Positions 17,369 through 25,468 of a DNA stretch of 64,000 bases are shown piece after piece. How positions within the stretch are numbered: position 1 is the first letter of the stretch; each line of letters starts with the position of its first letter. Origin of the DNA: Verrucomicrobiota bacterium (lineage in GTDB: Bacteria; Verrucomicrobiota; Verrucomicrobiia; Chthoniobacterales; Chthoniobacteraceae); contig VFJQ01000122.1 in assembly GCA_009885995.1 (NCBI GenBank), positions 1 through 64,000 of the forward strand. The letters are read 5' to 3'. Below the pieces are notes generated by a model. That model ran no database searches. It was not told where the DNA came from and saw only the letters and a program-made list of their open reading frames with translations. The translations under genes were made by a program, and so were the position numbers.

Positions 17369-18187
17369 ATGACCTCCCAGTCCAGCATCCATCGTGTGGT
17401 GATATGGAATGGTATCGCCCTGACGGCAGGGCTGCTCGTGGTCGGTGTCGGCAGCGCGGCGCTGGCCGGGCGGGAGTCGCGACTCGTGCCATGGGTGGTC
17501 TTGATCGCGGTGGTGCTCGTGGGGTTGGTCTGGCTCCACGGTCGCACGCTGAAGGCCACGCACGAGAAGCTGCTGCACCGCGACCGGCTCTATGCGGTCT
17601 TGAGCCAGTGCAATCAAAGCATCGTGCAAGTCACCGAGCGCGACGCGCTCTTCAAACGCGTCTGTGCGGTCGCGATCGAGTTTGGGAAGTTCCGCATGGC
17701 GTGGATCGGACTCGTGGACGCTGCCGCAGAGCGGGTGAAGCCGGTAGCTTGGGCAGGAGTGGATGGGGGCTTCCTCGAGAGCGCGGTCTTCTCCCTCCTC
17801 GATGAATCCACGCGCCAGTTGCCGGCCGTCGTGTCGATATGGGAAGGCCGGAGCGTGATCTGCAACCACGTGCAGAGCGATCCGCGGATGGCGCCGCTGC
17901 GCGAAGAGGCGCTCAAGCGCGGGTATCGGTCTACTGCGGCATTCCCGCTGCGCTGCGCTGGCGAGGTGGTCGGCTGCTTCGTCTTCTACGCCGATGAGCC
18001 GCACTTCTTCGACGCCGAGGAGGTGAAGCTGCTGGAGGAAGTGGCGGGGACATTTCCTTCGCGCTCAAGCAAATGGAGAACGAGGCGCTGCGGCGGCGGG
18101 TCGAGGCGGATTTCCGTGCGAGCTTTTTCTCGACCGCGGTCGGGCAGGTGCAGGCCGATCCGGTCTCGGGCCGGTATCTGCGGGTGA
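17369..18187 (+). CDS. Hybrid sensor kinase, N-terminal part (two membrane spans and GAF domain), frameshifted
   Basis: Residues 1-60 contain two hydrophobic spans (IALTAGLLVVGVGSAALAG, VVLIAVVLVGLVWL). A GAF domain follows (LYAVLSQCNQSIVQV...ALFKRVCAVAIEFGKFRMAWIGLV...AFPLRCAGEVVGCFVFYAD). After EEVKLLEEVAG the frame goes into low-complexity Arg/Ser sequence. The expected continuation DISFALKQMENEA is found one base out of register, at the GGGG run 18046-18049. One extra G would join this frame to the kinase at 18073-20004, giving a single protein of about 878 residues. Either a recent mutation or a homopolymer sequencing error is possible. Confidence 0.75.
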   Translation: MTSQSSIHRVVIWNGIALTAGLLVVGVGSAALAGRESRLVPWVVLIAVVLVGLVWLHGRTLKATHEKLLHRDRLYAVLSQCNQSIVQVTERDALFKRVCAVAIEFGKFRMAWIGLVDAAAERVKPVAWAGVDGGFLESAVFSLLDESTRQLPAVVSIWEGRSVICNHVQSDPRMAPLREEALKRGYRSTAAFPLRCAGEVVGCFVFYADEPHFFDAEEVKLLEEVAGTFPSRSSKWRTRRCGGGSRRISVRAFSRPRSGRCRPIRSRAGICG

Positions 18188-20004
18188 ATCCGAAGTTCTG
18201 CGAGATCACCGGCTATACCGAACAGGAGATGCTCGGGATGACCTTCCGCGAGCTGACGCACCCGGACGATCGTGCCGACGACGGCGCAGCGCACGCGCAG
18301 ATGCTCAGCGGTGGGATCGCGGAGCTCGCGCGCGAGAAGCGTTACCGCCGCAAGGACGGCAGTGCCGTGTGGGTGAGCATCAATGCATCGATCATCCGCG
18401 ACGAAGCGGGCCGGCCGCTGCGCACGCTGGCCGTCGTGCAGGACATCACGGTGCGCAAAGCAGCCGAGCAGGCGCTGCGTTCCGCCGTGGCGAAGTATCG
18501 CTGCCTGGTCGAGCAGTCGCTCGTCGGCATCTACGTCATCCAGGGCGACCGGTTCGTTTACGTGAACCCGAAGATGACGGAGGTCTTCGGCTTCACGGCG
18601 GAGGAGATGACTGCGGTGCCGGTGCTGGATTTCATCCACGAGGAGGACCAGCCGACGGCCAGCGAGAACATCCGCCGGCGCCTGGATGGGACGGTGGAAA
18701 ACGTCCGTTATGGCCTGCGAATGTTGCGCAAGGACGGGTCGGTGATTCACGCCGATGTCCACGGCGGTCGCGCGGAATACAACGGTCGGCCCGCGATCCT
18801 CGGCACGTTGCTCGACGTCTCCGAGCGCCGGAAGCTCGAGGAGCAATTGCTCCAATCGCAAAAGATGGAGGCCATCGGGCAGCTCGCCGGCGGCATCGCG
18901 CACGATTTCAATAACCTGCTGACCGCCATCGTGGGGAACACCCGTCTCGCGCTCGACGACCTGCCGTCCGGACATCCGGTGTGCGAGAGCCTGCGGGAAA
19001 TCGACACGGCGAGCACGCGGGCTATGGAGTTGGTGCAGCGCATTCTCACCTTCAGCCGGCAGGAGGTGCCCGAGCGCAAGACGATCCAACTTCAGCCCGT
19101 GATCGACGAAGCGCTCAAGCTCCTGCGCGCCACCCTGCCCGCGACGATCGACATTCGCGCCAGCTTCACCGCCGGAGTGCCCGCGGTGTCGGCCGATGCG
19201 ACGCAGATTCATCAAGTCGTGATGAACCTCGGCACCAATGCCAGCCACGCGATGGCCGGCCGCGGTGTGCTGGAGGTCGGCCTGACGATGATGGAGATCG
19301 ACGCCTCGCAAGCCCGTGTCTCTGCCGAACTGCGCGAAGGCAGTTACGTGCTCCTCTCGGTGAGCGACGATGGCTGTGGGATGGATCGCGCCACACTCGC
19401 CCGCATCTTCGAGCCGTTCTTCACCACCAAGGCTCAGGGGCAGGGCACCGGGCTGGGCTTGTCCGTCGTGCATGGCGTCATGAAAACGCACGATGGCGCC
19501 GTCACTGCATACAGCCGGCCGGGGAAAGGGACCGTCTTCCACCTCTACTTCCCCGCGGTCGCCGGTGAGGCGATCCCGACGAAGACGGCAGCGAGTCCGG
19601 TGGTGCGGGGCAAAGGGCAGAGCATCCTCTTCGTGGACGACGAGGATCAGTTGGTCCGCCTCGCCAACGATATGTTCACCCGCCTCGGCTATCGCATTAC
19701 CGCATTTACACGCGCTGAGGACGCACTCGCCGCCTTCCGCGCCGCGCCGGGGAGCTTCGATCTCGTGGTGAGCGATCTCGCCATGCCCGGCCTGACCGGT
19801 CCGGACCTCGCTCGCGAACTCCTCCAATTGCGGCCCGATATCCCCATCGTGATCGCCACCGGCTACATCCGTCCGGAAGACACCGAGAGCATGCGCGACC
19901 TCGGCATTCGCGCCCTGATTCTCAAGCCTCACACCGTGGATCAAATGGGGCCGATGCTGCACCAGTTGCTCACGGGCGGATCGGCGGGGCCTCCACAGGA
20001 ATAG
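18073..20004 (+). CDS. Hybrid sensor histidine kinase, C-terminal part (PAS-PAS-HisKA-HATPase-REC)
   Basis: The 643 residues from ATG 18073 include PAS1 (about 14-135, YLRVNPKFCEITGYTEQEMLG) and PAS2 (about 140-255, FVYVNPKMTEVFGFTAEEM). The HisKA domain has phospho-acceptor His277 in GGIAHDFNNLLTAIVG. HATPase_c follows (MNLGTNASHAM, SVSDDGCGMD, GQGTGLGLSVVHGV), then a C-terminal receiver with DDED, Asp568 in VVSDLAMPG and Lys in LILKPH. It is the continuation of the GAF-containing frame at 17369-18187, interrupted by a one-base shift. Without the membrane and GAF part it could still be translated from its own ATG as a cytosolic kinase. It lies between two secreted subtilase genes. Confidence 0.85.
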   Translation: MENEALRRRVEADFRASFFSTAVGQVQADPVSGRYLRVNPKFCEITGYTEQEMLGMTFRELTHPDDRADDGAAHAQMLSGGIAELAREKRYRRKDGSAVWVSINASIIRDEAGRPLRTLAVVQDITVRKAAEQALRSAVAKYRCLVEQSLVGIYVIQGDRFVYVNPKMTEVFGFTAEEMTAVPVLDFIHEEDQPTASENIRRRLDGTVENVRYGLRMLRKDGSVIHADVHGGRAEYNGRPAILGTLLDVSERRKLEEQLLQSQKMEAIGQLAGGIAHDFNNLLTAIVGNTRLALDDLPSGHPVCESLREIDTASTRAMELVQRILTFSRQEVPERKTIQLQPVIDEALKLLRATLPATIDIRASFTAGVPAVSADATQIHQVVMNLGTNASHAMAGRGVLEVGLTMMEIDASQARVSAELREGSYVLLSVSDDGCGMDRATLARIFEPFFTTKAQGQGTGLGLSVVHGVMKTHDGAVTAYSRPGKGTVFHLYFPAVAGEAIPTKTAASPVVRGKGQSILFVDDEDQLVRLANDMFTRLGYRITAFTRAEDALAAFRAAPGSFDLVVSDLAMPGLTGPDLARELLQLRPDIPIVIATGYIRPEDTESMRDLGIRALILKPHTVDQMGPMLHQLLTGGSAGPPQE

Positions 20005-20091
20005 CCCGCGCCTCCGCGGTGCAAGGATCGGTCGCCGGGGAGGATTTACTGGCTTGCAAGCAGCGAGCCGGGCGCGACTATTCTCGCCCTT

Positions 20092-21444
20092 ATGAAAACC
20101 TCCCTTTTCCTCGCGCTGAGCCTGACGCTAATTTCCAGCGGAGTGCTCGCCGCCAACGACCCCGACGAGCTGACGCCCGCGCCTTCCGAGAAGGCATCGC
20201 ACGGCGCCGCGCTCCCGGATCGCTACCTCGTCGAAGTGGCCGCCGGGGTCGATCCGCGTGCGGTCGCGCCGGGGCATGGGGTGCGGCCGGACTTCGTGTA
20301 TTTGAAAGCGGTGCGCGGGTTCGCCGGGACCATCCCTCCCGGCCGCCTCGCCGCACTAGCTGCCGATCCGCGGGTCGTCCGCGTGGTGCCGGACCGGGCG
20401 GTCTCAGCCATCGGCAAGCCGGGCAGCGGCGGCGGCACGACGAGCACGCAAGTCGTCCCCGCCAGCGTGCAGCGCATCGGTGCGGCCCCGGGTGGCGTGC
20501 CCTTCACCGGCGCGGGTGTGGGTGTGGCCGTGGTGGATACGGGCGTCGATTTCAACCACACCGACCTCCAGCCGCTCGGTGCGATCTCTTTCACCGCCTA
20601 CGGCACTTCGGCGCAGGATGAAAACGGCCACGGCACGCACGTCTCCGGCTCGATCGCCGCGCGGAACAACACGACCGGCGTCGTCGGCGTGGCCCCCGGC
20701 GCGACGATCTTTGCGGTGAAGGTGCTCGACGCCACCGGTAGCGGCAGCGACGCCGCGGTGACCGCCGGGCTCGACTGGGTGGCGACGAACGCCGCCATCG
20801 CGAACCCGCCGATCCGCGTCGTGAATATGAGCCTCGGCCGCACGGGCTCGCTCAACGACAACCCCCTCCAGCGCACCGCCATGCAGAACCTCGTAGCCGC
20901 GGGCATCACCGTCGTCGTCGCCGCGGGCAACGACGCGTCGCTCGAGGTTTCGCAGCAGGTGCCCTCCGGCTACCCGGAAGTCATCGCCGTCTCCAGCACC
21001 ACGGCCAAGGCCGGCACGAACCAATACCGCTTCTTCAGCGGAGTTATCGGCGCGGACACCGCCTCGTATTTCACCACTGACGGTGCCTTCAACTCCACCA
21101 CTGGCATCGGCGTGAGCATCGCCGCGCCGGGCGAAGACCAGGAGAACATCAGCAAGGCCGGGCAGATCCAGTCCGTCGGCGTCCTCTCGACGAAACTCGG
21201 CGGCGGCACGACGCGCATGTCCGGCACCAGCATGGCTTCGCCTCACACTGCCGGCGTCGCCGCGCTCGTGTGGCAGAAAGCGATCGGCCTCGGCCAGGCG
21301 CCGACCGCCGAAGACATCCGCGCCCGCATCCGCACGAGCGCCACCGGCCAGGGCGTCGCTCCGGTGAATAGCCCGACGACCGGCTACACCTTCGACGGCG
21401 TGCGCGAAGGCGTGCTCTCCGCCCCTGGCGCGCTCGTCCCGTAA
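20092..21444 (+). CDS. Secreted subtilisin-like serine protease (S8) with I9-type propeptide
   Basis: This 450-residue protein has a signal peptide (MKTSLFLALSLTLISSGVLAA). A propeptide of inhibitor-I9 pattern follows (about 42-105, ending DPRVVRVVPDRAV). The S8 domain has Asp149 (VAVVDTGVDF), His180 (NGHGTHVSG), oxyanion Asn280 (AAGND) and Ser380 (MSGTSMASPHTAG). It is compact, without the C-terminal modules of its larger relative at 13514-17131. It is expected to be exported and self-processed. It lies 88 bases after the hybrid kinase in the same direction. Confidence 0.92.
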   Translation: MKTSLFLALSLTLISSGVLAANDPDELTPAPSEKASHGAALPDRYLVEVAAGVDPRAVAPGHGVRPDFVYLKAVRGFAGTIPPGRLAALAADPRVVRVVPDRAVSAIGKPGSGGGTTSTQVVPASVQRIGAAPGGVPFTGAGVGVAVVDTGVDFNHTDLQPLGAISFTAYGTSAQDENGHGTHVSGSIAARNNTTGVVGVAPGATIFAVKVLDATGSGSDAAVTAGLDWVATNAAIANPPIRVVNMSLGRTGSLNDNPLQRTAMQNLVAAGITVVVAAGNDASLEVSQQVPSGYPEVIAVSSTTAKAGTNQYRFFSGVIGADTASYFTTDGAFNSTTGIGVSIAAPGEDQENISKAGQIQSVGVLSTKLGGGTTRMSGTSMASPHTAGVAALVWQKAIGLGQAPTAEDIRARIRTSATGQGVAPVNSPTTGYTFDGVREGVLSAPGALVP

Positions 21445-21452
21445 AGCGTCTC

Positions 21453-22661
21453 GTGCTTCCGCGTCTGGTCGCCTGGCTTTGGTTGTTTTCCGCCTTAGCG
21501 GCCCGCGCCGCGATCACCGTCGCGCAGGATGGCAGCGGCGACTTCAATGGCGCCGACGATCAGCCCATCCTCGCTGCGGTGCAGAAAGCGCGAGCGGCGG
21601 GTGGTGGCGAGATCGTCATCAAGGCGGGCACGTATCGCTGCGCGAATCCAATCGCGCTCAAGGACGCGAAGAAGATCACCTTCCGCGGCGTGCCTGGCGC
21701 GCGGCTCACGCTGCCGCCACTGCAATACGCCGAGACGAGCGCCGACGCTACCGTGGGTGCGAGCGAACTGCGCGTGCGCGTGCAGCAGGGCATGGCGAAA
21801 GGCGTGCGCATTCGCATCATGTCGGGCGGGGCGATCGACTCGTTTTCCGGCAAACAAAAACCGAGCTTCTTCGTGACGCTCTCCGCGGCGGAGAGCGCCC
21901 GGCTCGTGCTGGAGAAGCCGCTCGAATTCCCCGTGCCCACCGGGACGAAGATCATCAACGAAGACGCGCCAAACCTCTTCGAACTGCGCGGCGCATGCGA
22001 AGACATCGCGATCGAGCAGCTCACGATCGACGGCGGACGCACCGCATCCGATCCAGCCGTATCCGGCCACGCGCAGCTCTGTGGCGTGTTTGCGGCAGGC
22101 AGCTACGACTACGTGAAAGGGCTCACCGGTCCGCCGATGCAGGGCATCGCGGTGCGCGATTGCGTGGTGCGTAATTGCTTCGGCCGCGGCGTCGCATTCT
22201 ACGCGGTTCGCAACGGCATCGTCGAACGCTGCACGATCGAGGACACCGTCGATGAAGCCGTCGATCTCGATCACTTCGCCGTCGGCTGCATCGTGAACCA
22301 AAACGCCGTCGCGCGCTGCGGAGTCGGCGTCGAGATGAACGATGCGAACGAATGCGCCGTGCTGCGGAACCGCTTCGAGGCGTGCCGGATCGGCATCAAC
22401 CTCTGGCGCTGGTGCAAGCAGCCCGATCTCAACACGCGCAACGTGATCATGGAAAACGCCTTCATCGGCACGAAGGGCAATGCGCTCCAGCTCGCCGCCG
22501 GCACGGCGACGAACATCGTGCACGGCAACCACATCCGCGGCAGCGGCGGGAAAGCGATCTCGCTCGCGGGCGACGACTACGAAGTCAGCGGCAACGACGT
22601 GGACGGCGTGATCGCAAACGCCGGCGTGCGGAACGACGTGTTCGACAACGTGGCGCGCTGA
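21453..22661 (+). CDS. Secreted right-handed beta-helix (pectate-lyase-like) protein
   Basis: This 402-residue protein starts at GTG 21453, nine bases after the protease stop. It has a signal peptide (LVAWLWLFSALAARA). Next is the lead motif ITVAQDGSGDFNGADDQPILAAVQKA, typical of polysaccharide lyase/pectin-esterase-like folds, then GGGEIVIKAGTYRC. Repeated short turns (IAVRDCVVRNCFGRGVAFY, GIVERCTIEDT, CAVLRNRFEACRIGINL, NIVHGNHIRGSGGKAISL) are parallel beta-helix coils. Carbohydrate binding or cleavage is likely, but the substrate cannot be told from sequence. It may be cotranscribed with the protease. Confidence 0.78.
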   Translation: MLPRLVAWLWLFSALAARAAITVAQDGSGDFNGADDQPILAAVQKARAAGGGEIVIKAGTYRCANPIALKDAKKITFRGVPGARLTLPPLQYAETSADATVGASELRVRVQQGMAKGVRIRIMSGGAIDSFSGKQKPSFFVTLSAAESARLVLEKPLEFPVPTGTKIINEDAPNLFELRGACEDIAIEQLTIDGGRTASDPAVSGHAQLCGVFAAGSYDYVKGLTGPPMQGIAVRDCVVRNCFGRGVAFYAVRNGIVERCTIEDTVDEAVDLDHFAVGCIVNQNAVARCGVGVEMNDANECAVLRNRFEACRIGINLWRWCKQPDLNTRNVIMENAFIGTKGNALQLAAGTATNIVHGNHIRGSGGKAISLAGDDYEVSGNDVDGVIANAGVRNDVFDNVAR

Positions 22662-22679
22662 GGGCACATCGTTGTCTCG

Positions 22680-23780
22680 ATGAATCCCGTCCAGCCGCTC
22701 GACCTGAGCCAGCTTCGCGTCCTTCCGCTCGCCGAGCGGCGCAGCCTCACCCGCGCGGACGACATCCTCATCTCGCCCGACGCCGCGCCCGCGCCGTTGC
22801 CGGAGAACCTAGCCGCGCCCGTGCGCGACTGCGCCTCGAAGATGCGCGCCGCTCGCGATCGCGATGCGAGCGTGATGCTCATCTACGGCGCGCATCTTCT
22901 CCGCAACGGCGCGACGCTGCTGCTCGACCGGCTCATGGAGCGCGGCTGGCTCACGCACCTCGCGACCAATGGCGCGGGCACGATTCACGATTGGGAATAC
23001 GCGTGGTTCGGCGCGAGCACCGAGAGCGTGGAGATGAACGTGGCGAGCGGCACTTTCGGCACGTGGCACGAGACGGCGACGAACATTCATCTCGCGCTGA
23101 TGACCGGCGCGCTCGACGGCCTCGGCTACGGCCGCGCGCTCGGGCGCTTCATCGCCGAGGACGGCGCGGATGTGCCGGACGCGGATGGACTCGAAGCGAT
23201 GATCCGCGCCGAGCCCGCGCTCGCCGGACCGCCGGCGGAAATGCTGCGTGCGATCCGCGACGGGCACGTGCAGCCGGGGCGCGTGCGGGTCGAGCATCGG
23301 TGGAAACACGCGTCGATCCTCGCATCGGCGTGGAAGCGCGGCGTGCCGCTGACGGTGCATCCGGGCATCGGCTACGACATCATTTCCAATCACCCGATCT
23401 TCAACGGCGCCGTGATCGGACGCGCCGCGGAGTGGGATTTCAAGCTCTTCGGCGGCTCCGTCGCGGCGCTCGACGGCGGCGTCGTCATGTCCGTTGGCTC
23501 CGCGATCATGGGGCCGCAGGTTTTTGAAAAGACGCTGAGCTGCGTGAACAACCTCCGGCTGCAAGGCGGGCGCGGCACCATCGCCGGGCACACGATCTAC
23601 GTCGTCGATCTGCAAGACGGCGGCGGCTGGGATTGGACGCAGGGCGAGCCGCCGAAGACGAACGCGGCTTACTACCTGCGCTTCTGCAAGAGCTTCTCCC
23701 GCATGGGCGCCTCGATGCATTACCTCCAGTGCGACAACGCCGCCTTCGTCCACCACCTCTGCCGCGAACTCTGCGCATGA
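22680..23780 (+). CDS. Uncharacterised enzyme, possibly deoxyhypusine-synthase-like fold
   Basis: This 366-residue soluble protein has strongly patterned motifs: VMLIYGAHLLRNGATLLLDRL, HLATNGAGTIHDWEYAWFG, SGTFGTWHET, PLTVHPGIGYDIISNHP and VVMSVGSAIMGPQVFEK. The order of a Gly-rich ATNGAG loop, a central helical segment and HPGIGYDII followed by a second Gly loop resembles NAD-dependent deoxyhypusine synthases, but I see no certain catalytic lysine. It overlaps the following PfkB-type kinase by four bases (ATGA), so the two are likely to act in one pathway. Function is unassigned; the fold guess is weak. Confidence 0.7.
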   Translation: MNPVQPLDLSQLRVLPLAERRSLTRADDILISPDAAPAPLPENLAAPVRDCASKMRAARDRDASVMLIYGAHLLRNGATLLLDRLMERGWLTHLATNGAGTIHDWEYAWFGASTESVEMNVASGTFGTWHETATNIHLALMTGALDGLGYGRALGRFIAEDGADVPDADGLEAMIRAEPALAGPPAEMLRAIRDGHVQPGRVRVEHRWKHASILASAWKRGVPLTVHPGIGYDIISNHPIFNGAVIGRAAEWDFKLFGGSVAALDGGVVMSVGSAIMGPQVFEKTLSCVNNLRLQGGRGTIAGHTIYVVDLQDGGGWDWTQGEPPKTNAAYYLRFCKSFSRMGASMHYLQCDNAAFVHHLCRELCA

Positions 23781-24787
23781 CGCCCGCCCGCTTCGACGAA
23801 ATCACCGCCCGCTACGGAGGCCTGCGCATCGCCGTGGTCGGCGACTTTTGCCTCGATCGCTATCTCGAGATCGATCCGGCTCGCGCCGAAATTTCGATCG
23901 AGACAGGGCTTCCGGTTCACAACGTCGTGAACGTCCGGGCGCAGCCTGGTGCTGCAGGCACGGTGCTTAGCAATCTCGTCGCGCTCGGCGTCGGCACGAT
24001 CATTCCCGTCGGCTTCTGCGGCGAGGATGGCGAAGGCTACGAGCTGCGCTGCGCGCTGGGCGCGCTCGCCGGTGTGCAGCTCGATCACTTCCTCACCACG
24101 CCGCTGCGCCGCACCTTCACCTACTGCAAACCGCTCGTGCTCGAACCCGGCGGCGAGCCGCGTGAACTCAACCGGCTCGATTCGAAGAACTGGACCCCGA
24201 CGCCGCAAGCGGTCGTGCAGCACATCAGTGCCGCGCTTGCCGCCCTACGCGGCGCGGTGGATGCGGTTATCGTGATGGACCAGGTGGATGTGGCTGAGAC
24301 CGGCGTCGTGACTTCCGACGTGTTGCCAGTGCTCGCCACGTTCCCGCGCGTGATCGCCGATTCGCGCCGAGGCCTGCGCGATTATCCGCCGGTGATTTTC
24401 AAGATGAACGCCGCCGAGCTGCGCGCGCTCACCGGGCGGGACACCGACGAGACCACAGCCGCGTGCGAACTCGCCGCGCGAAATGGCCGCGCGGTTTTCG
24501 TGACGATGGCCGAGCGCGGGATCGTCGGGGCGGAGCCGGGCGGCGCGATCGAGCACGTGACTGCGCTCCCGCTGCGCGGGCCGATTGACGTGGTGGGCGC
24601 GGGCGATTCGGTGACGGCGAATCTTTCCACCGCTCTCGCCGCGGGCGCGACGCTGCGCGAGGCGATCGAATTAGCCATCTGCGCATCGTCGCTCGTCATC
24701 CATCAGCTCGGCACCACGGGCACAGCCAGCGTCGAGCAGCTTCGCAAGCTTGCGGCGAAGAGCGGGCGCGCAATGATGGGCGCGTGA
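23777..24787 (+). CDS. PfkB-family carbohydrate kinase (RfaE1/HldE-like)
   Basis: This 336-residue protein starts at ATG 23777, overlapping the previous stop. The N-terminal block IAVVGDFCLDRYLEIDP and a substrate-lid region (NVVNVRAQPGAAGTVLSNLVALG) resemble the kinase domain of heptose-7-phosphate kinases. The PfkB signature 2 appears as GPIDVVGAGDSVTANLSTALAAGA, with the catalytic Asp in GAGDS. ATP-binding features are KMNAAELRALTG and VFVTMAERGIVGAEP. It phosphorylates a sugar or sugar phosphate. The partner at 22680-23780 is unknown, and no heptose nucleotidyltransferase domain is fused or adjacent. Confidence 0.88.
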   Translation: MTPARFDEITARYGGLRIAVVGDFCLDRYLEIDPARAEISIETGLPVHNVVNVRAQPGAAGTVLSNLVALGVGTIIPVGFCGEDGEGYELRCALGALAGVQLDHFLTTPLRRTFTYCKPLVLEPGGEPRELNRLDSKNWTPTPQAVVQHISAALAALRGAVDAVIVMDQVDVAETGVVTSDVLPVLATFPRVIADSRRGLRDYPPVIFKMNAAELRALTGRDTDETTAACELAARNGRAVFVTMAERGIVGAEPGGAIEHVTALPLRGPIDVVGAGDSVTANLSTALAAGATLREAIELAICASSLVIHQLGTTGTASVEQLRKLAAKSGRAMMGA

Positions 24788-25392
24788 TGTTTCCAATCCT
24801 GCGCAACCTGCTCCTTATGCTCGTGCTGGCGGCGCTTACCGCGGCGGGTCTCCTCGTCGGCCTGTCTCGCGACCCGCTTTACTCCGCGCAGGAGCTGGCA
24901 TCGTGCGGGCGGTTCTCGTCGCACGATGGTTTGATCGCCGAGGCGGCGAAGAAGAGCGGGCTCGATGCGGCATTGGTGAAGGCGCTCATCTGGCGCGAGA
25001 GCGCGTTTCATCCCGACAAAGTCGGCGCCTCCGGCGAGCGCGGGCTGATGCAGGTCGGCGAAGCCGCGGCCACGGATTGGGCGCGCGCGCAGAAGATCGA
25101 GACGTTCATGCCACCCGATCTTTTCGAGCCGCGGACGAATCTCGAAGCCGGCACTTGGTATCTCAAGCGGGCGCTCGATAAGTGGAAGGACCGTGATGAC
25201 CCCGTGCCCTTCGCGCTGGCCGAATACAACGCCGGTGCAAGCCGTCTCGAACGCTGGATCGCCGCGACGGGCGCCGGCGTGAAAGCGGACTCTCGCGACC
25301 TGCTCAACGCGATGGATTTTCCCGGCACGCGTCGCTACGTGGAGGAGATCACGGCGCGCGCGCAGTTCTACCGCGAGCGCGACCAATTCTAG
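24787..25392 (+). CDS. Lytic transglycosylase (SLT family), membrane-anchored
   Basis: The protein has about 201 residues. The ATG at 24787 shares a base with the preceding stop; a GTG at 24784 is an alternative. It has one N-terminal membrane segment (LLLMLVLAALTAAGLLVGL). The SLT domain follows: LVKALIWRESAFHPDKVGASGERGLMQV, with the catalytic Glu in WRESAF and the GLMQV motif. Further along are NLEAGTWYLKRAL and the typical ALAEYNAGASRLERWI and RRYVEEI. It cleaves peptidoglycan between MurNAc and GlcNAc. Tight spacing suggests cotranscription with the upstream kinase. Confidence 0.92.
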   Translation: MFPILRNLLLMLVLAALTAAGLLVGLSRDPLYSAQELASCGRFSSHDGLIAEAAKKSGLDAALVKALIWRESAFHPDKVGASGERGLMQVGEAAATDWARAQKIETFMPPDLFEPRTNLEAGTWYLKRALDKWKDRDDPVPFALAEYNAGASRLERWIAATGAGVKADSRDLLNAMDFPGTRRYVEEITARAQFYRERDQF

Positions 25393-25468
25393 GGAACGAG
25401 GTTTTCACGCGCCGCCGGCGACCTCGAGCCGCGCCCCTTCGTGCCAAAAGGGTTAGCCAGCCGCGTGC

